From assembly GCA_017543415.1 (NCBI GenBank), contig JAFYGD010000255.1, forward strand, positions 1 through 8,517: 8,517 nt of DNA. Reading direction: 5' to 3'. Made by a program: the position numbers and the translations under genes. The notes beneath the pieces were generated by a model, which was not told where the DNA came from, did not search any database, and was given only the letters and a program-made list of their open reading frames with translations. Positions 1 through 6,357 of the stretch are shown here, piece by piece. The number at the start of each line of letters is the position of its first letter. Position 1 is the first letter of the stretch. The stretch is from Eubacterium sp. GTDB lineage: Bacteria; Bacillota; Clostridia; Oscillospirales; Acutalibacteraceae.

Positions 1-1121
1 CAAATAGCAATTACTCCCCCGCCGAAAAACGAGAGAAGCGAGGTATACTTATAAACCGAATTAATTAAAACAGAAAGCTTTTCGCTGTTTTTTGATTCAA
101 ATTCGGCGCAGATTGCGGGGACAGCGCACACACCGAGCGCCATAGTAACACCCGGAACAAGGTTTTTAAAATCAAGGGCGGTTGAAAAAAGCCCGAAAAC
201 ATAAGTAACGGAATCGCTTTTTTCAAGAGTTGAAACGAAGGGGTAAAAGCTTTTCAGGTTACTGTATGAAAGCCTGCCGAGCGAAAACTGAACAGAGGCT
301 GTATCAAGAAACTGAAAAACGCTTTGAACGGCACAGCTAAGCATTATCGGAAAGGAAAAGGAAAGAAGCTCACTTCTTCCCTCCCTGCCCGAAACCTTAG
401 GAGCGGTATTATCTTTATTAATATGATAATAAATATAAACATATAAAAAACTGACAACCGAGCCAAGCGAAACGCCGAGCATTGCAGAAGCGGAGGTTAA
501 AGGGTAAATAAAGGAAAGAGCTTCGCTTTCTGACGAAAGCGGAGTATTAAATACTGTTCCGCTGAGCGTATAGCTTTTCAGCATATAACCCATTGAAAGC
601 TTTGCAAACAGCAGACCGAAGAGCATTTTAAAGAGCGCTTCAACGGTTTGCGATACAGCGGTAGGCTGCATATTCATAAAGCCCTCAAAATAGCCGCGGT
701 AAGAGGCTGCAAGGCAGGAAAACAGAAGGCTCGGAGCAAGGACATAGATTGTATAAACGCTTTTGGGCGAGGAAGCAATAAGCTGCGAATAGGGCTTTGA
801 CGCAACAATTATAATAAGCATACCGAGCAAGCCGGCGCAACCGAAAACAGACATTGAACCTTTTTTGAGAGATGAGAGCATTCTTTTATTGCCAAGAGCG
901 TTATACTTGCTTACAAGGCGCGAAAGAGCAATGGGAAGCGCGCCCATAAGCACGGCGTGAACGGGAAGATACACGTTATACGCTGCTGCGAAATATCCCC
1001 TGCCGACAGCTCCTATATACGCGGTAAGCGGAATTTTATAAACTGCGCCGATAACCTTAACAATTACGGAGGTCGTGAGTAAAAGAAAGGCTGAACCGAT
1101 ATACTTATTATTACTTTTCAA
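1..1121 (-). CDS. SpoVB-like polysaccharide/lipid flippase (MOP superfamily, PST family), 5' part; C-terminus beyond the left edge
   Basis: The reading frame is open for 373 codons from a TTG at 1121 to the window edge with no stop or frameshift. It is rich in hydrophobic helices, at about residues 8-28, 43-66, 90-107, 121-140, 155-175, 200-231, 251-275 and 305-340. The loop at about 141-160 (YRGYFEGF, then NMQPTAVSQ) closely resembles the RGYFQG...PTAxSQ signature of SpoVB/PST transporters, and LGVCAVPAICAE near 330-340 fits the family's VPAI-type helix. Relatives are inner-membrane flippases for lipid-linked sugars or peptidoglycan precursors, and SpoVB acts in spore cortex formation. Family length is about 450-550 aa, so roughly 100-150 residues are missing. 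The TTG start is chosen because a GGGTGA site lies 4 nt upstream and the next in-frame Met is about residue 59, which would lose the first helix. Substrate and any sporulation role are unproven. MurJ or a Wzx-type exporter are alternatives. Confidence 0.85.
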   Translation of the reverse strand, partial: MKSNNKYIGSAFLLLTTSVIVKVIGAVYKIPLTAYIGAVGRGYFAAAYNVYLPVHAVLMGALPIALSRLVSKYNALGNKRMLSSLKKGSMSVFGCAGLLGMLIIIVASKPYSQLIASSPKSVYTIYVLAPSLLFSCLAASYRGYFEGFMNMQPTAVSQTVEALFKMLFGLLFAKLSMGYMLKSYTLSGTVFNTPLSSESEALSFIYPLTSASAMLGVSLGSVVSFLYVYIYYHINKDNTAPKVSGREGRSELLSFSFPIMLSCAVQSVFQFLDTASVQFSLGRLSYSNLKSFYPFVSTLEKSDSVTYVFGLFSTALDFKNLVPGVTMALGVCAVPAICAEFESKNSEKLSVLINSVYKYTSLLSFFGGGVIAI

Positions 1122-1125
1122 AAAA

Positions 1126-1131
1126 TCACCC
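1126..1131 (-). promoter_or_regulatory. Ribosome binding site of the SpoVB-like gene (weak, deciding a TTG start)
   Basis: On the minus strand the hexamer GGGTGA lies 4 nt before the TTG at 1121. It matches the 3' half of the AAGGAGGTGA consensus, where short spacing is normal. It begins 7 nt beyond the base of the terminator stem. A weak site plus a TTG suggests modest translation. Confidence 0.55.
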
Positions 1132-1161
1132 AAAGAAAAAAGCAATGCAAAGCATTGCTTT
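1132..1161 (-). terminator. Intrinsic terminator after the coiled-coil gene
   Basis: A perfect 10-bp stem (AAAGCAATGC pairing with GCATTGCTTT) with a TTT loop occupies 1139-1161. Read on the minus strand it is followed by TTTCTTT, so the U-rich tract including the last stem bases is TTTTTTCTTT. It starts 5 nt after the TAG stop of the coiled-coil gene. Stem, tight loop and U-tract fit Rho-independent termination in the direction of all genes here. The stem has four G-C pairs, so efficiency may be partial, which matters because the flippase start lies just beyond it. Confidence 0.85.
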
Positions 1162-1166
1162 AATCT

Positions 1167-1574
1167 CTATTCTTCGTCAGGGGTTACAATTTCAACCTCC
1201 GGTTCAGGTGTCTCACTTACCGGACGTGAAGCGGATTCGCTGAACAGCGCTCTCAAATCCTCGATTTCCTTATCGAGCATTTCCGCTCTTGTTTTCTGAA
1301 GCTCAATCTGGGCAAGGGCTGATTTATATTCATCATCAGTAACATCTTCGCCCTGCTGCCTTGCAAATTCAAGCCTGCCGAATTTTTCATATGCCTTTGA
1401 AAGCTTTGTTTTGCTGTCAAGAAGCTCAATCTTTTTACGCGAAATCTCTAATCTTTCGGCGCTTTTTTTAGTAGCTTTTTCGGCATAGCTTTTGGTCTTT
1501 GCAAGCACCTCTTCAAAATTGCCGCTTTTTATAACCTCGTCAACTCCTGAAATGACTTCATTAAAATTTTTCAT
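1167..1574 (-). CDS. Small charged coiled-coil protein of unknown function (135 aa)
   Basis: I do not recognise a named family with certainty. The protein has no signal peptide or membrane helix. Residues about 20-115 are almost entirely Lys/Glu/Ala/Leu-rich and predicted helical coiled coil, including KKSAERLEISRKKIELLD, a KLSKAYEKFGRLEFARQ segment and a final heptad-like stretch ending KEIEDLRALF. The last 20 or so residues are an acidic, Pro/Glu/Thr-rich, probably disordered tail. The middle recalls small Firmicutes coiled-coil proteins of the form 'K...I..LY..IGK.YYE', which often carry a C-terminal zinc ribbon; no cysteines are present here. The ATG at 1574 is preferred to an upstream in-frame TTG at 1637, because AGGTGG lies 5 nt before it and the extension would span the promoter. 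It has its own promoter and terminator, so it is set apart from hemZ upstream. A structural or scaffold role is only a guess. Confidence 0.85.
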   Translation of the reverse strand: MKNFNEVISGVDEVIKSGNFEEVLAKTKSYAEKATKKSAERLEISRKKIELLDSKTKLSKAYEKFGRLEFARQQGEDVTDDEYKSALAQIELQKTRAEMLDKEIEDLRALFSESASRPVSETPEPEVEIVTPDEE

Positions 1575-1579
1575 ATGAA

Positions 1580-1585
1580 CCACCT
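1580..1585 (-). promoter_or_regulatory. Ribosome binding site of the coiled-coil gene
   Basis: AGGTGG, within GAGAGGTGG on the minus strand, lies 5 nt upstream of the ATG at 1574. It is a strong match to the anti-SD and fixes the start there rather than at the TTG 63 nt upstream. With the -10 box ending at 1596, the predicted leader is only about 15 nt. Confidence 0.8.
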
Positions 1586-1595
1586 CTCGGTCAAC

Positions 1596-1624
1596 ATTAT
1601 AATATAGAATATTTAATTTTGCAA
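1596..1624 (-). promoter_or_regulatory. Sigma-A-type promoter of the coiled-coil gene
   Basis: On the minus strand, TTGCAA (1624-1619; 4 of 6 to TTGACA) is followed after exactly 17 nt by a perfect TATAAT (1601-1596). The surrounding sequence is very AT-rich. Transcription would start near 1588-1590, giving a very short leader carrying the SD. It lies in the only sizeable intergenic gap (1575-1651) and points at the coiled-coil gene. Strength and sigma class are inferred from sequence alone. Confidence 0.8.
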
Positions 1625-1626
1625 TA

Positions 1627-1648
1627 GTATAAAGCAATGACTTTATAC
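1627..1648 (-). repeat. Perfect 8-bp inverted repeat between hemZ and the coiled-coil promoter (possible operator or hairpin)
   Basis: GTATAAAG and CTTTATAC are exact inverted repeats separated by 6 nt. The element begins 3 nt after the hemZ stop and ends 2 nt before the -35 hexamer of the next promoter. In RNA it could form an AT-rich stem-loop protecting the hemZ transcript end, but no U-tract follows on the minus strand, so a terminator is unlikely. As DNA it has the size and symmetry of a dimeric regulator site, or it may act as an UP-like element. The symmetry is directly visible; the role is open. Confidence 0.6.
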
Positions 1649-1651
1649 ATT

Positions 1652-3076
1652 TTATTCAGTAAAAAATGAATATATGCCCTGCTTTCTTGCAATTATTCCT
1701 TCAAAATCGTTCAGGTACTCATAAGGGTACTTATAATTATATATTCTTTCAATATGACCCGTGTCCGGGTTTTTCAGTTTTGTTACCGCACCTGCGCCGG
1801 CAGAAAGGACGGTATGAGTTTCATCCATCATAAAGACATTGTAAAGACAATCGAAGCCCTCTTTGCACCATCCTGTATTTTCAAGATTGCCGAGCGACTT
1901 ACTCTGACGGTACATATAATACGGCTTATAGCCTTCGTTTTTAAGCTTAAGATACGAATAATCAATCATATTACCCGCAAGGGCGCGCTTTGAAAGCTCA
2001 TAGTTTTCGTTTTCCGTAACAAGAAAGGCGCCGCTTTTAAGCGCAAGATTATGGACAGTTATACTTTTGGCACCGAGCGAAACGGCGCAGTTTACGCTGT
2101 TTTCAAAGGTTTTGAGCGTATCTCCGCTGAGCCCTGCAATCAAATCCATATTAATGTTATTGAAGCCGAGCTTCTCGGCAAGCTCATAGGCTTTATAGGT
2201 TTGCTCAACGGTATGCCTTCTGCCTATGAGCTTCAGCACCTCGTCACTGAAGGTCTGTGGGTTAATACTGATTCTTGAAACGTTATGCTTAAGAAGGACG
2301 CTCAATTTTTCTTCGGTTACGGTATCGGGTCTGCCCGCTTCAACGGTAAACTCACGCAGATGCGACAAATCAAAATAACTCTCTACTGCAGAAAGTATAC
2401 TGTCAAGCTGAAAAGCGCTTAAAGTAGTCGGCGTTCCGCCGCCGAAATAAACGGTTTCAAGCCTTAAGCCAAGAGCAGACGCGGCCTTTGCAGTTTCCTT
2501 AAGTTCCTTAACAAGAAGGTCGCAATAAGGTTGAATAAGCTCCGAAGCGTTTTCAATACTATGGGAAACGAAGGAGCAATAGGAGCACCTTGAGGGGCAG
2601 AAAGGAATTGAAACATAAAGTGAATACGAATTCCTTTGCGACAGGGCAATTATTTTGTTTTCGCTTTTCATTACGTCAAACGCAAGCTCGGTTTTTTCCG
2701 GAGTTACAAGGCTTTCAAGGAAAAAGCGCTTTGCTCCCTCCTCTCCGAGCTCCTCAGTTTTAGCGTGCATAAGCCTTGCGGGGCGGACTCCGTAAAGAAT
2801 ACCCCACTGCGGAACAAAGCCCGTTAAATCGCACAGAAGTCTGAAAAGCAAAAGGGACATAGCTCTTGCCATATCCTCCCCTGCCTTTGCCGTATAAGAA
2901 GCACAAGCGGTTTTTTCAAACACCCTTGCGCTTACGGTAAGCTCATAATTATCCTGTTTTGTAATTACTTCGATTTGCTCATTGCCATCGCTGCGGATTT
3001 TTTCAAGAGGAAAAAACATTGTAACGATTTTGCGGGTATGATAACCGAAGCTGTGATTAATATCTTTAAGTACCAT
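1652..3076 (-). CDS. hemZ: Coproporphyrinogen III dehydrogenase family radical SAM protein HemZ (474 aa)
   Basis: This is an oxygen-independent coproporphyrinogen oxidase-family enzyme that would decarboxylate coproporphyrinogen III using a [4Fe-4S] cluster and SAM in the cytosol. The CX3CX2C cluster motif is CPSRCSYC (C160, C164, C167), preceded by a YSLYVSIPF strand. YFGGGTPT at 210-217 is the SAM-binding glycine motif, and VEAGRPDT (245-252) and ISINPQT (269-275) are typical of HemN/HemZ radical SAM cores. The C-terminal YYMYRQ and GNLENTGW segments (386-403) are characteristic of the HemZ subgroup, as is the N-terminal extension of about 150 residues before the radical SAM domain. Length fits the family (about 450-500). 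The ATG starts 2 nt after the MBL gene stop with no clear SD, so translation is probably coupled. Many clostridia keep hemZ in this cluster without an obvious full heme pathway, so the substrate in this organism is not certain. Confidence 0.92.
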   Translation of the reverse strand: MVLKDINHSFGYHTRKIVTMFFPLEKIRSDGNEQIEVITKQDNYELTVSARVFEKTACASYTAKAGEDMARAMSLLLFRLLCDLTGFVPQWGILYGVRPARLMHAKTEELGEEGAKRFFLESLVTPEKTELAFDVMKSENKIIALSQRNSYSLYVSIPFCPSRCSYCSFVSHSIENASELIQPYCDLLVKELKETAKAASALGLRLETVYFGGGTPTTLSAFQLDSILSAVESYFDLSHLREFTVEAGRPDTVTEEKLSVLLKHNVSRISINPQTFSDEVLKLIGRRHTVEQTYKAYELAEKLGFNNINMDLIAGLSGDTLKTFENSVNCAVSLGAKSITVHNLALKSGAFLVTENENYELSKRALAGNMIDYSYLKLKNEGYKPYYMYRQSKSLGNLENTGWCKEGFDCLYNVFMMDETHTVLSAGAGAVTKLKNPDTGHIERIYNYKYPYEYLNDFEGIIARKQGIYSFFTE

Positions 3077-3078
3077 AA

Positions 3079-3693
3079 TTACATATTCAGACAGTAGTTA
3101 TTCTTCCGTTCAAAATCAAGCGTTGTTACGTCCTCATGCCCGGGATAAACGTTATAATCACCGTCAAGGGCGGCAAGTTTTCTTAACGATTCAACCATTT
3201 CCCTTCCGCTGCCGCCGGGAAAATCCGTTCTTCCGCAGGAGCCGCAGAAAAGAGTATCGCCGGTAAACAGGGCGTTTTCCGCAAGGAAGCACACGCCTCC
3301 GGGGGTATGACCGGGAGTTGAGATTACTTTTATTCTGATATCGCCGAGAGTGAGCTCATCACCGTCTGAAACGGTAAAATCGGCAGTTACCTTTTCAAAG
3401 CTGTCAGCAGAAAAAGCGGCAAGCGATTTAACGGCGCTTGAAAGCATTTTTTCATCCTCTTTTGAAATTACAACCTGCGCGCTGTATTTTTCCTTGACCT
3501 TATTAACTCCGCCGATATGGTCATAATGGCCGTGAGTCAGAAGGATATATTTAAGCTCTGTATCCCCTATCAGTTTTTCCATACCCTCGTTAAAAGCCGA
3601 ACAGTCAACAAGCGCAGACTGATTGCTTTTTTCGTCAAGAATTAAGTAACAGTTATTTGAAAGCGGAGGAAACACTCCTCTTTTAACCTTCAT
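3079..3693 (-). CDS. MBL-fold metallo-hydrolase, glyoxalase II-like (204 aa)
   Basis: This is a single-domain cytosolic metallo-beta-lactamase-fold hydrolase with a complete dinuclear metal site. The residues seen are THGHYDH (H54, H56, D58, H59), STPGHT (H129), LFTGDTLF (D146) and YPGHE (H186). The CGRTDFPGGS segment after the metal-binding Asp is typical of the YcbL/hydroxyacylglutathione-hydrolase-like subgroup, which is about 200-215 aa and lacks the C-terminal glutathione-binding domain of true glyoxalase II. The substrate is unknown; a small thioester is the usual guess. I start it at the ATG at 3693, because AAGGAG lies 7 nt upstream, rather than at an in-frame TTG at 3714 that would overlap dtd by 20 nt. 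The chosen start lies 1 nt after the dtd stop (TGATATG). Its position between dtd and hemZ is common in Clostridia, but the functional link is not understood. Confidence 0.95.
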   Translation of the reverse strand: MKVKRGVFPPLSNNCYLILDEKSNQSALVDCSAFNEGMEKLIGDTELKYILLTHGHYDHIGGVNKVKEKYSAQVVISKEDEKMLSSAVKSLAAFSADSFEKVTADFTVSDGDELTLGDIRIKVISTPGHTPGGVCFLAENALFTGDTLFCGSCGRTDFPGGSGREMVESLRKLAALDGDYNVYPGHEDVTTLDFERKNNYCLNM

Positions 3694-3694
3694 A

Positions 3695-4144
3695 TCAAAG
3701 CTCCTTGCTGTCAAGAATAATGGTTACGGGGCCGTCGTTTACAAGCTCAATCTGCATATCAGCTCCGAATTCGCCGGTCTGTACGCTTTTAACGCCTGCT
3801 TCTTTAAGCAGCTTTGTAAAGTACTCATAAAGCGGTATTGCTTCAGAAGGGGGCGCGGCGTCAGTAAACGAAGGGCGCCTTCCGTGCTTGCAGTCTGCGG
3901 CAAGAGTAAACTGCGAAATTACAAGCATTTCACCGTCAACATCAAGACAGGAACGGTTCATTTTTCCGTTTTCATCCTCAAATATTCTTAAAACCGGAAC
4001 CTTTTTTGCAAGCTTTTCAGCATCCTCTGCGGTATCGCCCTCAAGTACGCCGAGCAGAATCATAAAGCCCTTTTTGCACTCGCCTTTAAGATTACCGTCA
4101 ATTATACACTTTGCGTAATTTACACGCTGAATAACAGCCTTCAT
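3695..4144 (-). CDS. dtd: D-aminoacyl-tRNA deacylase Dtd (149 aa)
   Basis: Dtd hydrolyses the ester bond of D-aminoacyl-tRNAs (and Gly-tRNA-Ala), freeing tRNA mischarged with D-amino acids. The sequence begins MKAVIQRVNYAKC and carries both active-site signatures: SQFTL (77-81), and NDGPVT (136-141) with the Gly-cisPro pair G138-P139 that is inserted into the neighbouring subunit's active site to exclude L-amino acids. The GRRPSF segment (88-93) is also typical. Length matches the family (about 145-150) and no residue seems missing. The ATG overlaps the rel stop by one base (TAATG), and AAAGG about 11 nt upstream is a weak SD, so reinitiation after rel is likely. Adjacency to rel is widely conserved in Firmicutes. 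Confidence 0.97.
   Translation of the reverse strand: MKAVIQRVNYAKCIIDGNLKGECKKGFMILLGVLEGDTAEDAEKLAKKVPVLRIFEDENGKMNRSCLDVDGEMLVISQFTLAADCKHGRRPSFTDAAPPSEAIPLYEYFTKLLKEAGVKSVQTGEFGADMQIELVNDGPVTIILDSKEL
3701..3706 (-). promoter_or_regulatory. Ribosome binding site of the MBL-fold gene
   Basis: AAGGAG on the minus strand lies inside the last codons of dtd, 7 nt before the ATG at 3693. It is the best SD in the large cluster and decides that start against the TTG at 3714, which has no comparable site. Confidence 0.85.
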
Positions 4145-6357
4145 TATTTTTCAGACCTTTCAATAAGATATACGCCGTTAATTTTATTAAGGATTTTAAT
4201 AATACTGTCAAGGTGTTCCTTGCCGTTTACGGCGATAGTTATTGTTATCAGACAGTTACCGTCATTGATAATTCTTGCGTTAAGGGCATGCATTTTAACG
4301 TGGGCGTTAAGCATTGCCGAGGAAATATCAATAACAAGACCGTCACGGTTAATACCGTAAATATTGAGCGTTGCGCGCGCGTCAATTTTAATGCTGCCGT
4401 CCCATTTTGCGTTAACCCAGCGTTCGGGCTCCGGACAGTTATAAAGGTCACGCGGAACGTTCTTACAGTCGCGCCTGTGGATAGTCATACCGTGGCCGCG
4501 GGTGATAAAGCCGACGATAGGCTCGCCGGGAAGAGGATTACAGCACCTGCCCATATTGATAAGGCAGTTATCAATACCCTCAACTATAACGCCGCCCGAG
4601 GAGCGCTTGCTTTCAAGATTTGCAACCTCGTCGGTATTTTCAACCGAAGCGGACTGTTCGCTCTGCGTTTCCTTCCAGTTGCGGTTGTACTCATCCTTAA
4701 GTCCCGGCATAAGGCGCGTGATTTTAACGCCGCCGTAGCCGACAGCCGCATACAAATCGTCAATATTTGTAAACCTCTGTCTTTCGGCAATTTTTAAAAG
4801 GAAGGCTTCATACTTTTCGTTATCGTCAAAGCGGATAAAGTTGCGCTTCAATTCGCGTTCGAGCTCTGCCTTACCCTCAACGATATTCTCTTCACGGCGC
4901 TCTTTTTTGAACCACGAACGGATTTTTGAGCGCGCTTCGCTTGTTTTTACTATATTCAGCCAGTCACGCGAAGGGCCTTTGCCCTCCTGATTAGTTGTAA
5001 GGATTTCAACAATCTGGCCTGTTTTAACCTCGGTATCAAGAGGAACAATTCTTCCGTCAACCTTTGCGCCGACCATACGGTTGCCTACCGCGGTATGAAT
5101 TGCATAGGCAAAGTCGATAACGGTTGCGCCCCTTGGCAGAGTTTTAACCTCGCCTTTGGGAGTGAAAACATAAATTTCGTCAATAGAAAGGTCGCCCTTG
5201 ATGTTTGAAATAAACTCGGCGGCATCGTCGGAGTTTTCGTTTTCAAGCATCTGATTAATCCACTGAAGCGATTTATCAAGCTTATCGGTGCCGCCCTTGC
5301 CGATTTTATATTTCCAGTGCGCTGCGATACCGAATTCAGCCGTACGGTGCATTTCCCACGTTCTTATCTGTATTTCAAAAGGAATACCCTTTTTACTTAA
5401 AACCGTGGTGTGAAGCGACTGATACATATTAGGCTTGGGAGTTGAAATATAGTCCTTGAATCTGCCGGGCAGCGGAGTATAGATATCATGAACGATACCC
5501 AGCGCATTATAACAGTCAATCATACTGTCAACGATAATCCTTACGGCGTAGATATCATATATTTCCTCTAAATTCTTACCCTTGATATAGATTTTACGGA
5601 AAATTCCGTGAACGGATTTAACCCTTGAGGTAATATAGACATTTTTCATTACGGGCTCAAGCGTTGCTTTAAGCTCGTCCGTAATCTCCTTAAGAAACGC
5701 CTTTCCCTCCTCCTGCTTCAGCAAGAGCGAGTTTTCAATATCCTTATAAGCTACGGGGTCAAGGTAGCGGATTGCCAAATCCTCAAGTTCCTCCTTAAAC
5801 GCACGGATACCTAAACGGTGCGCGATAGGAGCATAGATTTCAAGAGTTTCAAGCGATTTCTGGCGCTGTTTATAAGCGGGCATATGCTGAAGGGTACGCA
5901 TATTATGGAGCCTGTCGGCAAGCTTAATAATAATTACCCTTACATCACGGTTCATTGCTATAAACATCTTACGGATATTTTCCGCCTGAACCTCCTCACG
6001 TGAGGAAAGCGGAATCTGACCGAGCTTTGTTACGCCGTCAACAAGCTGCGCAACCTCGCCGCCGAATTCCTCCTCAATCTGTTCAAGGCTGCACTTGGTA
6101 TCCTCTACAACGTCGTGAAGAAGGGCGGCAATAATACACTCGTTATCCATTCCCATTTCAAAAAGGATTTTTGCAACGGCTACAGGGTGCATTATATAAG
6201 GCTCGCCCGAACGGCGGCGCTGATTTTCGTGCGCCTTGCGGGCAAGCTGATATGCCTTTAAAATAAGCTCGTTATTATAGGTATTATTCTTTTTTACCTC
6301 TTCAAAGAATTCGCCGAATTTATCGTCGTATTCCTCATATTTAATCTCTTCAGCCAA
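4144..6357 (-). CDS. rel: Bifunctional (p)ppGpp synthetase/hydrolase Rel (737 aa)
   Basis: Rel is the long RelA/SpoT homologue that makes (p)ppGpp from ATP and GDP/GTP on starved ribosomes and degrades it otherwise. The N-terminal HD hydrolase domain is intact: H57 in IMHP, HD at 81-82, ED at 85-86, and LADRLHNMRT with D148 and N152. The synthetase domain has VRIIVD (D277), the RFKDY motif (299-303) typical of bifunctional enzymes, NMYQSLH (310-316) and EIQIRT (E328). A TGS domain spans about 390-455 (VFTPKGEVKTLPRGAT onwards). A zinc-finger/RIS domain at about 590-640 has C605, C606, H627 and C631. An ACT domain fills about 660-737. Both activities are therefore expected, as in single-Rel Firmicutes. 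The start is a TTG with AGGGAG 10 nt upstream; the first internal ATG (residue 56) would destroy the HD domain. It overlaps recJ by 8 nt and dtd by 1 nt. Confidence 0.98.
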   Translation of the reverse strand: MAEEIKYEEYDDKFGEFFEEVKKNNTYNNELILKAYQLARKAHENQRRRSGEPYIMHPVAVAKILFEMGMDNECIIAALLHDVVEDTKCSLEQIEEEFGGEVAQLVDGVTKLGQIPLSSREEVQAENIRKMFIAMNRDVRVIIIKLADRLHNMRTLQHMPAYKQRQKSLETLEIYAPIAHRLGIRAFKEELEDLAIRYLDPVAYKDIENSLLLKQEEGKAFLKEITDELKATLEPVMKNVYITSRVKSVHGIFRKIYIKGKNLEEIYDIYAVRIIVDSMIDCYNALGIVHDIYTPLPGRFKDYISTPKPNMYQSLHTTVLSKKGIPFEIQIRTWEMHRTAEFGIAAHWKYKIGKGGTDKLDKSLQWINQMLENENSDDAAEFISNIKGDLSIDEIYVFTPKGEVKTLPRGATVIDFAYAIHTAVGNRMVGAKVDGRIVPLDTEVKTGQIVEILTTNQEGKGPSRDWLNIVKTSEARSKIRSWFKKERREENIVEGKAELERELKRNFIRFDDNEKYEAFLLKIAERQRFTNIDDLYAAVGYGGVKITRLMPGLKDEYNRNWKETQSEQSASVENTDEVANLESKRSSGGVIVEGIDNCLINMGRCCNPLPGEPIVGFITRGHGMTIHRRDCKNVPRDLYNCPEPERWVNAKWDGSIKIDARATLNIYGINRDGLVIDISSAMLNAHVKMHALNARIINDGNCLITITIAVNGKEHLDSIIKILNKINGVYLIERSEK

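Noticed and set aside
1..1121. Possible pseudogene, because no complete gene is called at the left end
   Set aside because: All 373 codons are open and family motifs are continuous; the gene simply runs off the window.
1075..1299. Plus-strand 74-aa frame overlapping the flippase start and coiled-coil gene
   Set aside because: It crosses the terminator hairpin, is antisense to two supported genes and has a low-complexity Ser-rich composition expected from the opposite strand of the coiled-coil gene.
1575..1637. TTG extension adding 21 residues to the coiled-coil protein
   Set aside because: The extension would be encoded by the promoter and the inverted repeat, with no SD before the TTG, whereas the ATG at 1574 has a strong SD.
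1627..1648. Inverted repeat as the hemZ intrinsic terminator
   Set aside because: On the minus strand the stem is AT-rich and followed by TATTGCAAAATT, not a U-tract. The U-rich side faces the plus strand, where there is no gene.
4213..4797. 194-aa open frame on the plus strand opposite the 3' part of rel
   Set aside because: It lies wholly antisense to the Rel zinc-finger and ACT domains, which are clearly conserved. It has no recognisable family features and no SD or promoter was seen, so it is a mirror of Rel codon use.
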